Below are positions 35,073 to 47,289 of a DNA stretch of 64,000 bases, piece after piece. A program made the position numbers and the translations under genes. The notes below the pieces were generated by a model. That model saw nothing but the letters and a program-made list of their open reading frames with translations. It searched no databases and was not told the origin of the DNA. This stretch comes from Prunella strophiata (taxonomy: Eukaryota > Chordata > Aves > Passeriformes > Prunellidae), in contig JAZBQD010000019.1 of assembly GCA_036583965.1 (NCBI GenBank), positions 4,124,530 to 4,188,529 on the forward strand, in the 5' to 3' direction. The stretch's first letter is position 1. Each line of letters begins with the position of its first letter.

Positions 35073-38000
35073 TCCTCCCACCACTCAGACCATTGGGAGC
35101 CCATCACTGCTGCAGGCTCTGCTCTGAGTGGATTGCAGGAATAGACTTTCCCCATTGATCCCCAATAGCCAATGTAAACCCACCCTTCTTCAGCAGCAGG
35201 GAGCAGTTCAGAGCTCCCATTTCTCTGTGGAAGGATCTCCTGGTGCCTGGGGGATGTTTGTCTTGGCATTCCTTGCTAGTTGTCATTCCCTTAGGGAAAA
35301 ATCTCCATACACCCACCCACCTGCACTGCCCCTGATATTTATCCCTTGCTGAGGGAAATGAGGATGGGATGGGGATGCTGGAGAACTCTGAGAAGAGACT
35401 CCCATACAGAGGAGGAGCAGGATAAGGCACAGGATGGAGAATACTGGGGGAGACCTGAGCAATAGGGCTGGAAGTGCTGAGCTGCAGAGCCTCACCTGCT
35501 TACAAAAACCCCACTTCAATTCTTGTTTATTGGACTTGCCAGTGTTATTTAATGCTGCACTGCAGTGCAGGGTGCCCCAAATCAGCTTTATCACTCACTG
35601 CAATAACAGCATCCATCACAAACTGTCCTTTCCACACATCCATCCTCCAGTCCCTCTCCCTCCCTCCCTCAGTTCCATGTCACAGGAGTGGGGGGGTGGG
35701 AGGTGCAACAGGAATCAAAGCCACCTTATCATTTCAATGTATCACTTGAAATTGGGTAAAGAGAAAGCTGAATCATTCCCCACAACCTGAGGGCAGTGCT
35801 ATCTTTCATCCTGACTTGTTCTGCTATTTACAAAAAAACTGCATAATTACCAGAGCAAATGCCACGTCACAGCCTGCACCTGCTATGGGCAAGATAGAGA
35901 ACATTTTTCTGAAAGTAATAATTAAATAAACCCATCCATCAGTCAGCTCCATCTAGTTTTGTAGCTTCCGTGTGCTTTAAAAGGAGCAAAACAATGCATT
36001 TGTGCAACGAGCTTTCTCTTCACATTTTAATGGCAATTATTGCATGTAAACTAGCTTTTGTAAGAGCTAGGAAGCAGATGGATGTGGTCAGAAAAAAAAA
36101 ACCCAGGCAAATACACCCACTGGAAAATCAAAAAGATAAAAATGCAAAGTCACTGCGTGTGTAGTTGTGTGTGTGCTGTGAAATGGTTCTTTTTAGCCTC
36201 AGCATCTGAATATTCCCAATGGAAATGTCATTACAAAAGACAACAGGTTGTTGCAGCAGAACTGATCAAAGACTGAGATTGCTGTTCCAGGCACAGCCCC
36301 ACAATGGGACTGACAATCCTGAGCAAAGGAATTATCATTCCCCAGAAGCTCACTCTCCAGTGGAAGAGCCATCCAGGAAGAGATGGAGATGCCTGAAATC
36401 CTGGGAAGCAGTGAGAGGGTTCTGAGGAGAGCATGGAAGCATCTTCTCATCTGCCCTTCATTTCCCCCCTGAGCTGTGCCACTGATGCTGCTGCCAGGTG
36501 TGCCAAGCATGGCACCCCTCCCAGCCTGCTTTAAACAGGAATTCCAGCCTTCCTCTGGGGCTGCAGCAGTTTCCTGATGCAAAAATTCATCCTAGCCCAA
36601 GCCAAGGGGTGATTTGGGTGCTGGACCTTCACAATGACAGGACAGATGTTTAATGCTTGGGCTCAGGCACATAAACATACCCACATCTGTCCACGTGCTT
36701 CTTTCTCCATCTCCTCATGATACATTTTCCTCTCTTCCAAGCTGACACCTCTGTTTCACATTCCTTTTACACTGCAGTTCAGCTGAGAGGTGGGATGAGC
36801 AGCTGGGGGGGACATTTGTGCTGTGTGACCACTGGACAGGGCTGTACCTCACTGCTTCTTCTCTGCCAAGGGACAATTTTAACAATATGAAGCCATCCCA
36901 CATCAAATTTTGGGAAGTTGCTTGCAAGGTAGGATTATGAGGATTAAAGGGGTGGAGGGCTCTGCTTTCCATGAAGGATTTGCTGACAAAGAATCTGTTG
37001 GCAATTAATAGATTAATAAATCTTTTTGTAAATGTCTCTGAATTCCTGCGGAGTCGAGCAAGGCAATGATCCCAGTTCAGAAGCCCACAGAGCACTCTGT
37101 GATATTTAAGGCTGTGATTTGCAACTCTTCTTTTTTTCACAACTTTCAGTGCTCAGAATTTTACTGCAGTGGCCCAGCCCCTGCCCAGTGTGTTTAAACC
37201 ACTTGCCAATGTTGTTCTTCACTACCTCCAGAGACCTTGCTGAAGCAGTTCTTGGACAACTTTGGAAATCTTTGCTTTGGACCAAGCAAAACAAGCAAAC
37301 CCTGCCTTCAAAATGCTGATTTTTTATTGCCAATTATGCCTTCAGAAAGTACTAAAGATTCAATTCTTGAAACACACTGTAGCTAAGAAGCATGTTTGTA
37401 AAGACACCACAACCAAATTGGGAAGGCAACAGAAATGGCTCAAGAAAATTCCAACAAATGGTTCCTACAGGGAAACAGACCCCAGGAAAAGCCCTTCATA
37501 ATCACCTCTTCACACAGCAAGGAAATAACTTCTAGGAAGGATTTACTTCCATCCCTTTTCAGTATCCCAGATACTCAGAAACTCTTCCTGAGATCTGCAG
37601 TTCCTACTTAAAGAGTAATTTATTGATGTTCCTAAGAGAGAACGCTTTAATTCACAAAATATTATTCATCAAAACCCTACAAAAATGGCAGTTTTATTCT
37701 GATCCTAATCTATAAAGCTTTTTGTCTATCTTTAAAGCTATGGTTATCTTGAAGTGCTTAGTCTCATATTCATTGCTTTTATAATTGGACAACATAGAAC
37801 AATGGGAGATTTACTAGTTTATTAAGAACCAAAATGAATGTAATCCAATATCACCCTTTGTTGAAAGCCACCTACAAAAGAATTGCATGAGGATGTGAAA
37901 TGAATAATCTTTCTTGGTTTTCTCCTCTTGAAATCACTATAGTGCCTTTCCAGAGCATAATAAATGGCAGGATGTTATGGAAAATTACTACAAGTCTTAC

Positions 38001-39183
38001 CAGGTAAACAAGTTCAGGAGATTTTGGGGAGCTGGTGCAGCTCATTTCTGACAAAGATTTTCACAGAGGAATATTTTTTTAGTTTGAAATTATCCAATGG
38101 TCCAGAATTAAAAAAGAAAGCCTGAGGATCAACAATCTTGTTCTTGTGCTACACACAACAATGCAGCCATTCAACCCAAACTTTTTTTTTGCCTTTCTCT
38201 TACCCATAAAGATGGGCTCATGCATGGAGTAATGTTTCTAAGGTGGGAAAATAAAAATTATTCCAGAAAAGGTAGGACAATAAATAGCATTTAATATATA
38301 ATAATAAACTAGCACCAGGAAATAAACCTGAAATAATTAACTCACAAGATCTGAGTCCTCCTCTGCATTATTAGTCCTTTAAAGAGGAGCTGAATGATCA
38401 GTGCTGAGCAGGAGTTAAATCTTCAAGGATGAGTGCAATGAAAAAATGGGAGCAGTGCCTCTCCATGATGTGTCACAGCTTGAACCAAGTAGTCAAACAG
38501 ACAAAGGGATTTTGATGCCTCCTTGCCATGGACAGAACTTATTTTTCATGTTCTAAATTCTTTCTAGGTCGGAATGAAGCTGAAATACACTGAAAAAAAG
38601 ATTCACAAGTCCTGTTTTGGATGAAAATGGGCTTTGACTGTGCAGTGAGCTCAGAAAGTGTCTGCTACCATCTTGGTCTCCTGAAGTCTGCTCCAAATCA
38701 GAAGACAAATTTCTAATTTCAGTTCATCTCAGTTCACCTCTATCACTGTTCAGCTACACCATTATTACAACAGTTTCTTCCCTGGCCCTCAAAGTGCTTT
38801 TGTAAAGAAAGAAAATGGCTCTATTCCTAATTCACCCCCAGAGAAACTGAGGCACACAGAGACAAAGCTTTACTTTCTCCTTTGCAGGCTGGACCCAGAG
38901 ACCAGAGCAGGGCAGAGCAGCAGGAATCTTTGCTGCCTGGTGCCAGGAGGGGTCTGTGCCCTGCTCCAAGAGGGCACCAGGGGCTCAGACCCATCCTGGG
39001 GCTGGATCCTGATCACACCCAGGGTGTGTCCCTTGTGTGGGTGCTCAGGTCCCTGAGGAGGCAGTCCTGAAACAGCACTTGACTCCACTGAGTCTCTTTG
39101 GACTCCTCAATAATTCCTTCATTATCAGAAACTTTCATCTTCAGTAATCTGCCTTTTCCTGATCATCATCCTGCCAGCTCAGC
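35073..39183. other. Unique noncoding stretch
   Basis: No gene recognised over 4 kb. 35820-36080 and 37600-38350 are AT-rich and enhancer-like in texture. 38830-38870 has a short MIR-like motif ('gagaaactgaggcacacaga'), too short to call. Frames up to 141 codons (36715-37140, minus) have no domain. Confidence 0.45.
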
Positions 39184-39518
39184 TGTGGAATTACACATCC
39201 TCTGAACAGAGAGATTCATAGTTCTCCCAGGAAAATCCTGGGAAGCTGTGTAGAAGCTGTGGGAATCTCAGAGGAAAGAATTCAAACAATTATTATCTCT
39301 CTTTCTGTACCCATTGTTTATAGTTATGGTTCTCCAGAATGTGCTATTGATATCTCACCAACAGTGTGAGAGGTTTTCACTTTGAGACCAATCAGGTCTG
39401 AGGTCCACCATTGTTTCTATAAGAACTGGAGATTTCTAACACTAAAGTGTCTTTTCAATGCCTTCTGCATCATGGAGTCAATGCTAATTATTACCTGGCT
39501 GGGGGCCATGCTACCACA
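39184..39518 (+). mobile_element. Solo LTR, family A, 335 bp
   Basis: TGTGGAATTACACATCC ... CATGCTACCACA. It is homologous over its length to 12937-13232 ('ggttttcactttgagaccaa', 'tcaggtctgaggtccaccat', 'aaagtgtcttttcaatgcct'). It retains about 40 bp near the left end that the first copy lacks. The flanks are CTCAGC and CCTCAAC, so the target duplication is imperfect (5 of 6 with a one-base shift). The AATAAA of the family has decayed to ACTAAA here. Confidence 0.9.
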
Positions 39519-40389
39519 CCTCAACCAACCCTAACCTTGCTCTGTAACTTCTGGGCTTATGCTTGTAATGCAACCAAAAAATGCATTGAGCTCCTTGGGA
39601 CCTTCAGAGAGATGTCAAAACCTTCAGGAAGGGAACAACAAAGCAGAGGTGCAGTAAGTTAATTCTTAAATTTTCCTTTATTTAATGTGGTGTTTGTGGT
39701 AGGCCTTATTTCTACTTCTCTTTCCTGCACCACTGAGCTTGTGGTCTTTTTCTTTGAACAAACAAAGGAGATGTTTGCTCATCTCCTGGGTGAACAAACA
39801 GGATGCTGGGATCCCTGAGTAAAAATGGAGAATTCTCTTCTTCTGCTTGACAGGATCCAGCTCCCCACCTCCAGGAGGGGTCTGGGCTGATGCATCTCCA
39901 GGGAGCTGGGAAACATAGCTGGGAAAATCTCAGCCTGCAGATTGCCAGTGGCTCAGCTCCTGCCTCCCCATCACCAGCACTGGAAATAAGCACAGCTGCC
40001 CCTGGGCCAGGGCATCTGAGCCCTTCCCATGTGGAAAGCCAGAGGAAAAAGGTTGGATTGGTGCCAAAGGCTCCACTGACCCCAATGGTCACTGACAAAC
40101 TGATCCCATGGGGTCTGCATGGATTTACACCCTGCAGAGGATCCATCCAGAAACACCTCAGAAGGTGCTGATCACTTCAAGCTCTGTCACACAGATCACA
40201 CCAAAGATCCTTTCTCAAGGTAATCTTTACCCATTGGCTTCAAGAATAAATAAATGTTATTGTTGATCCCTCTGCTTTCCTGCAGCTCATGGCAGGGCAG
40301 GATGTCAATTGCCTCTTTTCTCAGGACTTGTGTGCTCCTCTGATTTTCCCCATAGATGCTTCCTTATAAAGAGAAAAAAAAAAAAAAAA
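39519..40389. other. Unique noncoding stretch
   Basis: No gene recognised. The 144-codon antisense frame at 39712-40146 has no domain. It ends in an A tract at about 40373-40389. Confidence 0.5.
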
Positions 40390-40784
40390 GGTAATGAATA
40401 AATTGAAAAAAAAAAAAAAAAGCGTGTAGACCCAAAAGAAAGAATGCACCTATTATTAAATAAAATCTCTTTTAGTAGCTATTAGAATGCATTAAAAATA
40501 TTCACAGGACTCTCCCCTCCAGTTATGTTGCAAAAGCCATGCAAATAATAATTGTGGCTAAGTGCAGTACAGTGACAGTCAATATTGTACTTCCCAAGCT
40601 AGCACTCATTATTCTTTATGGAAATCATGCATTTTGTGAAAGATCAAAAGATTTACATATCATATGGAGTGCTTCAGGGAGTGACTTGCTGTGCACTTTA
40701 AATGCACAATGTTCCACAGCCATTTAAATACAGATTTCATTTCTCTCTTCTGTGTGATATTAAATTTGAAAAAGGAGGGAGACA
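40390..40784. repeat. Duplicated AT-rich block, copy 1
   Basis: Starts GGTAATGAATAAATTG followed by an A run. It contains 'caaataataattgtggctaa', 'cccaagctagcactcattat' and 'gagtgcttcagggagtgact'. Non-repetitive and enhancer-like in texture. The next 317 bp repeat it in the same order in a shortened, degraded form. Confidence 0.9.
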
Positions 40785-41101
40785 GGTATGAATAAATTGA
40801 AAAAAAAAAAAAAAAACTGTAGCCCAAGAAGGCCCTATTTTAAATATCTCTTTAGTATGCTTTAGAATTCATTAAATCACACTCTCCCTCCCGTATTTGC
40901 AAAGCATCAATAATTGTGGCTATGCATACATGACATCATATGTACTCCAAGCTAGCACTACATATTTTATGGAAATTCATTTGGTGAAAATCAAAGATTT
41001 ACATTTATGAGTGCTTCAGGAGTGACTTCTGTGCACTTAGCCAGTTCCACAGCATTTACGATTTCATTTCTTTCTCTCTGGAAATTGAAAAGGATGAGAC
41101 A
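40785..41101. repeat. Duplicated AT-rich block, copy 2 (deletion-riddled)
   Basis: Follows copy 1 block by block ('atcaataattgtggctatg', 'ctccaagctagcactacat', 'gagtgcttcaggagtgactt'). It is about 20% shorter because of many 1-4 base losses spread along the block, with some substitutions. The pattern looks more like error-rich sequence than neutral decay. Confidence 0.9.
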
Positions 41102-41334
41102 GAGACTAAAACTGGTACCTTTTTTCATGAAATACATTTTATTTGTTTCTATTAGAAGTTTAAATTTTTTGGGAGTTTGAAAATCTGCTAGCTCATGGCC
41201 TTTCTCGGAAAGATAAGAATTTTTTTTTTTTCCAGCCTGCGGAAATTTCTGCTCTTCAGCCTGAGGGGACAGACTTTGACTGCTTGGCCTCTCTCCACCA
41301 CCAGCTCCCCTGAAACCTTTTCCTGTTGGTCTGG

Positions 41335-41493
41335 TCTGCACTGGAAGGGGCTGCCCAGGCTGGAGCCACAATCCCTGGAGGTGTTCAAGGACGTGGCACT
41401 CAGAGCCATGGTTTATTTGGCAAGGTGGTGATCAGCCAAAGGCTGCACTTGGTGGTCTTGGAGGTATTTTCCAGCCTAAAAGGTTCTGTGGTG
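41335..41493 (+). mobile_element. CR1 LINE 3' end, sense
   Basis: 'ggggctgcccaggctggagc', 'caatccctggaggtgttcaa' and 'tggtcttggaggtattttcc' are CR1 3' blocks. The tail is decayed to 'ggttctgtggtg'. Confidence 0.88.
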
Positions 41494-41525
41494 TTTCCAC
41501 ACCCTGGGTGTTTCCCCTCTGAAGG

Positions 41526-41964
41526 TGAGGTGGTATTGTAAATGCAGGCATGCCCCGTGGCAGGGAAGAATGATGAGCAGGACTCCATGATATCTGAAGG
41601 CAAATTAACTACTTTATCATATTATATTATACTATACTATAATACATCTAAACTATAATACATCTAAACTGAAACTGAACAAGAAGCAAACTGCACAAAA
41701 TCTCGTGACTGTCTCCTGACAGTCCCAACACACACATGGACCCAATGGGTCAAATAAATCAAAACACCATCACCAGAAACCAACCAAGCAATCCCTTCAG
41801 GTAAACAATCTTCCAGAATGCATTCAACATGAGCACAACACAGGAGGAGCAAATGAGATAACAATTCCTTTTATATTCTCTGAGGCCTCTCGCTGCCTTT
41901 CAGCTTCCCCTGGAGAAAAAATCCTGGGTGAAGGAATCATGTTCAGAGAAAAGTGAATACCACA
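41526..41964 (-). mobile_element. Solo LTR, family C, antisense, about 435 bp
   Basis: The ends carry matching inverted motifs: TGGTATT at 41531 and AATACCA ending at 41962. Read antisense it starts at or near TGTGGTATTCACTTTTCTCT, has 'gagaatataaaaggaattg' (TATA box), and ends 'catttacaatacca'. An internal 16-bp unit (TATAATACATCTAAAC) is tandemly doubled near 41638-41669. The flanks share AAGG, but the exact target duplication is ambiguous because the ends are repetitive. Confidence 0.82.
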
Positions 41965-43155
41965 AGGTGGGACTGACAGACATCCAGAGCTGCATTCCTG
42001 GGAGTCCACCAAGGCTGGGATCACTCCTAAAAGCAGATTGTTCAGAATGGTCTGCAGAGCTGAGCATTATTTTTGGGTGGCATCTTAGAGGTCAACAGTC
42101 TGGCTCATTCTGGGTCTGAGCAGCAGTGGGAGGAGTTGGGCACCACCCAACAAGAGATCCACACTGGTGAGGGTGAGGAAAATTGTCCCTCTGCCTCCTC
42201 TGAAGGAAGAAAAGAAAGTTTTCTGCACAAGCAATTAGTCCTTTATTTCTGAGCAAGAAGGAAAGTGTTGCATGAATAGGAAATCTAAAATCTGCCCCGT
42301 TTGTTTGCTCCTGATCCATCCTGCATTATTTCCTGAACGGAGCAAATGGAAAACCTCTTTAATGAAGCATAAAACTATGTTGTGATTAAGGCTTATTCTG
42401 TCCAAATATTGACTCAGATAACATTTCCTCAGGACGAACAGACCATAACCCATGACTCTGGCAACAAAGCCAGGAAGATTAACAGGAAAGATGCATTTTC
42501 TGGTTGTCTGAAGAGAAGTTTGACATGGCCAAGACAACAGGCAAAGTCTTTTATGATTATTTGTGAGATCCAGCCACAGGGGTTTCAAGAGGCTGTAGCT
42601 TTCTAGTTCCACTGGATATTTGAAGGTTCAGGGGAAAATATCTCTGTCCTTCCCTAAGTGGTTAGCACAGAGACAAGAGCAGAGTGGCAGGAAATTCTGG
42701 AAACGTCTAAAAGTGAGAGCTTCTCCCATTATCTTGGAGGGAAGATTAGCCAATGAGTCTTGCAAGCCCTGTTGAAGCACAACCACTGGCTCTTTGACCT
42801 TCACCTGCAGGTAAAATCAGAATAAGTCAAGCATACAGATAGTAACCCTGGCCTAAACAATCCAGGAGAAGAACAGGTGGATTGGGGTCTGGAAAGCAAA
42901 ATCTGTAATTAGAGCAGAGGGTGCTTGAAAAATTAGTTCAAAAGGGAAAGATAAAGTCTTCTGCCAGTTTGAATAGTGTGATATTTTCTATTTCTTTCAA
43001 AGAGCACAGGTTTGTGTTTCTGTAATAAATTAGTTTTATTATCAAGAAAGGTCCTGTTCTGAGGGAGGGGGTGTGAAGGGTTTTTGGTTTGTACATTGTT
43101 ATATGAATTACAGTCAGTTCAGAGAACTAAGTTCAAACAGGATCCCATTTTGTAG
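41965..43155. other. Unique noncoding stretch
   Basis: No gene or repeat recognised. The 125-codon antisense frame at 42235-42612 has no domain. Confidence 0.5.
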
Positions 43156-43432
43156 GGAAAAAAAAGAAAAATCCAAACCAACCAACCAACCAATCAACCA
43201 ACCAACCAAAAAACCAAACAGAACAAAAACAAACAAACAAACAAAAAAAAATCACAAAAAACCCCACAAAAAAACAAAACCAAAAAAAAAACAACCCAAA
43301 AAAAAAAAAAAACCCAAAACAAAAATACCAAAAAAAACCCCAAAAAAACAAAAAACAAACAAACAAACAAAAAAAACAAAACAAAAAACCCAAACAAATG
43401 CCACAAAAAGCCTAAACAAACAAACAAAAGAA
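43156..43432. repeat. A/C low-complexity tract
   Basis: Only A and C for long stretches: (AACC)n near 43178-43208, (AAAC)n near 43228-43243 and 43353-43370, then A runs broken by CC. The translated frames here (Lys/Thr-rich, or Phe/Leu-rich antisense) are artefacts of this composition. Confidence 0.95.
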
Positions 43433-44231
43433 CCCCACAGGAGTGAATCTCTGCCCCAGAAGGGTTACCACGAGGTGAGGGAAGGCACACAAGAGGGTTA
43501 GGGTTCTACAATTCTATTTGTTGGAATTTCAGACCTTTCCATCTCTGTCTGCAGCTAGCAAAGCAATGATACCTCCCAGAGAAACACCACCTCCAGGGCT
43601 AATCAACTGCCATGTCTTGGAAATATTCATAAATAAACAGAAGAAGATGAATTGTTTCCCACAAATACTTAACAGATAAACCTTCCTGGGAAGGAAAAAA
43701 GCTCCCTGAGAAAGGAATTATCTCCTTGGTCCAGGGGAGTTTTTGATCATTCTCAGGATTTGGGAATTTAAAGAAATCATGACAATAGATGATGGTGTCA
43801 AATAGAAAAGCAAGGAAACTGCTGCAGCTGTACAGGCACAGCAGTGTTCTGTAATTCCAGAGTCTGGGATACCACCAGGGCAAGGTGAGGAGTTAGGAGA
43901 GTTAACAGGAATTATTTGAGCAAGATTTTAATTATTTGAGATTTAGTTGCTTCTTTTAGCTTTCAAAACTCTTAAAAATGTAAAATTAACTTTGGGCATA
44001 TCCCTAGGTCCCACTGTGGAGAAGGGGAAGGTTTTACACCAGGGAGTTTTTTCAGGGTTTTGGCAGTGCAGATGGTCTTAAAGGAAAATAAGGAGGAACT
44101 GAGAGGTCCTGGACTGTGAACCTGCACTCTCTGGGAAATCTTCAGAAAGAAGATTATCTAAAACAGATTCTTGTTAGTCTGTAACTTCACCTTCTCTCCA
44201 GTCCTTGTTTCTTCAGACAGTGCTTTTCCAT
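43433..44231. other. Unique noncoding stretch
   Basis: No gene or repeat recognised. Confidence 0.5.
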
Positions 44232-44345
44232 GGTATCATGGAATTATATGGGTTGGGAAAAACCTTTAAGATCATCAAGCCCAACCATTCCCCCAGCACT
44301 GCCAAGCCCACCACTAACCCATGTCCCCAAGTGCCACATCTATAG
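44232..44345 (-). mobile_element. CR1 LINE 3' end, antisense
   Basis: 'ggtatcatggaattatatgg' is followed by 'gttgggaaaaacctttaaga', 'caagcccaccactaacccat' and 'gtccccaagtgccacatc'. A classic truncated tail. Confidence 0.95.
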
Positions 44346-44570
44346 CTACAACACATTTGGAATATTTCCCTATAGAATTCTGCCATTGTATTTCCACCTC
44401 TGCCACCTGCCCAGCCCACCTAAACTTTCAAATTTCCCCTCTGTTCCCACTGTAAACTTCCCTAAGCTGAGCTCTGCAGCTCCAAGGATTTCTAGATGGA
44501 CAGGCAGAAGTGCCCAGGTTAGCTAAGTGTTTGTAAAAGATAAAATTATTGTTTTCTGGGAAAAATCTTC

Positions 44571-44589
44571 AACAACAACAACAACAACA
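44571..44589. repeat. (CAA)n microsatellite
   Basis: Six CAA units between 'aaaaatctt' and 'ggggagac'. Confidence 0.95.
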
Positions 44590-46323
44590 GGGGAGACACA
44601 AAATAATAACCCAGCAGATCTCAATTGCCAAAACCCTTTGCAGAGGTGCTTTGTCTTCCCACCAGCTGCAGATCCCAGCCCTTATTTTGGGCTCTGCACT
44701 GGAAAACTGGGCTTTCCTTTACATTGGAAGGAACCAGGAATAAAAGAAGCATGGAAATGTAAAGGCTGAAATGAAAGTGGGAGAGCAGGGGGAGCATGGC
44801 AGTGGTGGTGTTAATGCTGAAGTATTCCCTGGGAGCCTGAGCTGGCAAATGTAGTGGACACCCAGATATTTGAAATGCAGCCAAATAATTTGGCACATCT
44901 CTAACTGGCACAAAGCAGTCTTAGCAGAGCTTCCTACTGCTGCTGGCACTTTTACAGCTGTCTTTCTTCATCTTGCTCTTCCCACTGCAACAGCTACTCA
45001 ACAGGTGTTTCCACAGGCACAGTGTGTTTGGCAGCTGCAACCCTTCAATATTATCGCTGGAATACATTTTTCTCCCTCTCAACAGCATTGCCTGGGTCTG
45101 GTTGCCCAGAGGCTGGCATGGCAACAGGGACAGCTGACCAGCTGGATTTGGGAAAAGGGGGCTGGGTGCTTTGGGCAGCCAGATGTAGGAGTCAGTAGAG
45201 CAGTTGGAGAACATCAAGGCTTGGCATGGCTCTGGGAAGCTGGAGTGATGCGTGGCTGAGGTTTGTGTGGAACCTGTGTTCTGCTCACCTGGGTCTTCAC
45301 TGCTTTTTTTCTCTTTGCCCCAGGATATCCTGGTCCCACATGCATTAACAGAACATATTCTTAGTTATTTTCTGTTGATTAAACAGGAATGGAAACCAGA
45401 ATTTCTTTGTTCTCTTGTTCGCTTGTTACAAGGGGCTTTCATATTCTGTGATTTTCTTCATTGCAAACAAGTTTCCCTAACCTTTGAGTTTCCTGTCTTT
45501 AATTTTTCATAAGGATTGAGTGTTTGCTCAAATTATGATGGATTTTCTCTGCCTGACCCTATTCAGTCTTCAATCCAAATGTGCTTAGAGTAGAAGACAG
45601 GAGAACTCAAATCCTAGAGGAAACCTGGGAACTGCGAGACACAGAAAGTACCCAGAGCAATTCAAAGCTGAGACATTTTGGAATAAAGTTCATGAGGACA
45701 TTAAAATTTTAAAATTATCTTTTTTCTTCCTTTTTTTAGCTTATCTGTGGAGCTTTTTGGCCTTTTGTCACCTTTTTGGTTTTCATCTCATACACAGCAA
45801 GGCAGTCTCAGTTCTTTCAGCAATAGCAGTCCATGGTTTGCTGGATGTTGTCTTCTTCCCACTGCACATTTTCCCTGTGCACAAAACCTTGCAGCTGAGA
45901 AACTTCCAGAGCAAGAGAAACATGGTGTTTAACACCCCCCAAACAACTTTCTCTGCTTTATTTATCTGCTGGCTTTTTGAACTTTGGTGAACTTTGAGCA
46001 TCCACCAAGTGCTGCAGCCAGGAGTTCTGCCCCTTCACAACTCTGGATGCAAAGAACCACTTCTTGTTTATTTTGCATCTGTGACCCAACAGTTTTGCCT
46101 GGTGTCCCTTAGTCTTGTACTGGAAAACAGGTGGGAAAATGAGTTTCTGTCCCTCCCTGCTTCTCCAGCAGCTGTGGGTTCTCAGGTCTGACTTTATGGG
46201 TAAGTCCTCCACCCATCCTCCCTTCTCCATGAAGTGTTTGACATGGACATTTAAAATGTAAGTATGGAAATGTCCCAGAGGATCTCAACTCTCTCTGCTC
46301 CCCACGACATCTCACCTTCAGCC
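44590..46323. other. Unique noncoding stretch
   Basis: No gene recognised. The 129-codon frame at 44870-45259 has no domain. Confidence 0.5.
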
Positions 46324-46423
46324 CAGGAGAGGCCATGAAGGTGATAAAAAGGGGTGGAATCCACTCCTGTAAGGAAAGGCTGAGGGAATTGGTGTTGTTC
46401 AGCTTGGAGAAGGCTCTGAGGAG
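46324..46423 (+). mobile_element. CR1 LINE, part 1 (split by LTR)
   Basis: 'aaggaaaggctgagggaatt', 'ggtgttgttcagcttggaga' and 'aggctctgaggag' belong to the CR1 3' UTR upstream part. The element resumes at 46728 after a solo LTR. Confidence 0.9.
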
Positions 46424-46727
46424 TGTCGCCCTGATTTTTTAAGTTTCTCTAAAGCCTTCTGATGTTCACACTCTTGTGCAGAACTTTCTCACACACTTTT
46501 TGTAAATAACTTATTGTTTTGTCTTCCTCTAAGGGGGAAGAGCAACTTGATGGACTGTTGGGTTGTCCAGTGGCATTGAGGAGGTGGCACTGTCACCCTC
46601 CAATGACACTGGGATTTCAGAAAACTATAAATGAAGTCAGAATTCAATAAACTTCCTCTCTTTTTGCTCTCTCACACCTTGCAAAGAGCTGCTGTCCCTG
46701 TTGTGTTGTTTGTGCTCCACAGTGACA
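46424..46727 (+). mobile_element. Solo LTR, family B, 304 bp
   Basis: Starts TGTCGCCCTGATTTTTTAAG and ends GTGCTCCACAGTGACA. Perfect 6-bp target duplications GAGGAG lie at 46418-46423 and 46728-46733. It contains TATAAA ('gaaaactataaatgaagtc') and AATAAA ('gaattcaataaacttcctc') about 20 bp apart. It sits inside a CR1. The antisense sister copy is at 52117-52418. Confidence 0.93.
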
Positions 46728-47085
46728 GAGGAGATCACAGAGCTCCTTCCAGTGCCTGAAGGGGCTCCAAGAGAGCTGAACATGGACTTTGAACAAGGGA
46801 ATGGAGGGACAGGACAAGGAGGAATGGCTGCACACTCAGAGAGACCACATTTAAGTTGGATATTAGAAAAAATTCTTGGTTGTGAGGGTGGTGATGCCCT
46901 GGCACAGGGTGCCCAGAGCAGCTGTGGCTGCCTCATCCCTGCAGGGATGATGCCTCATCCCATCCAAAGCCAGGTTGGATGAGGTTTGGAATACCCTGAG
47001 CTAGTGGGAGGTGTCCCTGCCCATGGCAGGGGGTTGGAAAGAGAAGGTTTTTAAGTTCCCTTCCAACCCAAACCATTCTGGGGTT
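46728..47085 (+). mobile_element. CR1 LINE, part 2
   Basis: Continues the CR1 from 46324: 'gtgcctgaaggggctccaag', 'gccctggcacagggtgccca', 'tccctgcccatggcaggggg' and a tail 'ccattctggggttcc'. With part 1 this is among the longest CR1 copies here (about 450 bp). Confidence 0.95.
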
Positions 47086-47289
47086 CCATCACCTCTCTGA
47101 AGAGCCAGAACTGTATTTCCAGCCCTCTTCTGTCTATGTTTGTGTTGGATGTGTAGACACAGACTTGCTAGCTACAGGTAGGGCCCTTGAAGAGTCTCAA
47201 GGTGTCTGTGCACAGAATAAAAGTTGTTAAATCTCTGTCCAGAGCACCAGCAGGAGCTCTCACTTCCCCATCAGGGCTGGGAGGCTGTT

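Noticed and set aside
38830..38870. Second MIR-like motif ('gagaaactgaggcacacaga')
   Set aside because: Only about 20 bp match, with no flanking MIR blocks.
43073..43501. 142-codon Lys/Thr/Pro-rich frame
   Set aside because: It comes from the A/C low-complexity tract.
43490..43510. TTAGGG-like motif ('gagggttagggttctac')
   Set aside because: Fewer than two full telomere units, within unique sequence, so not an interstitial telomere.
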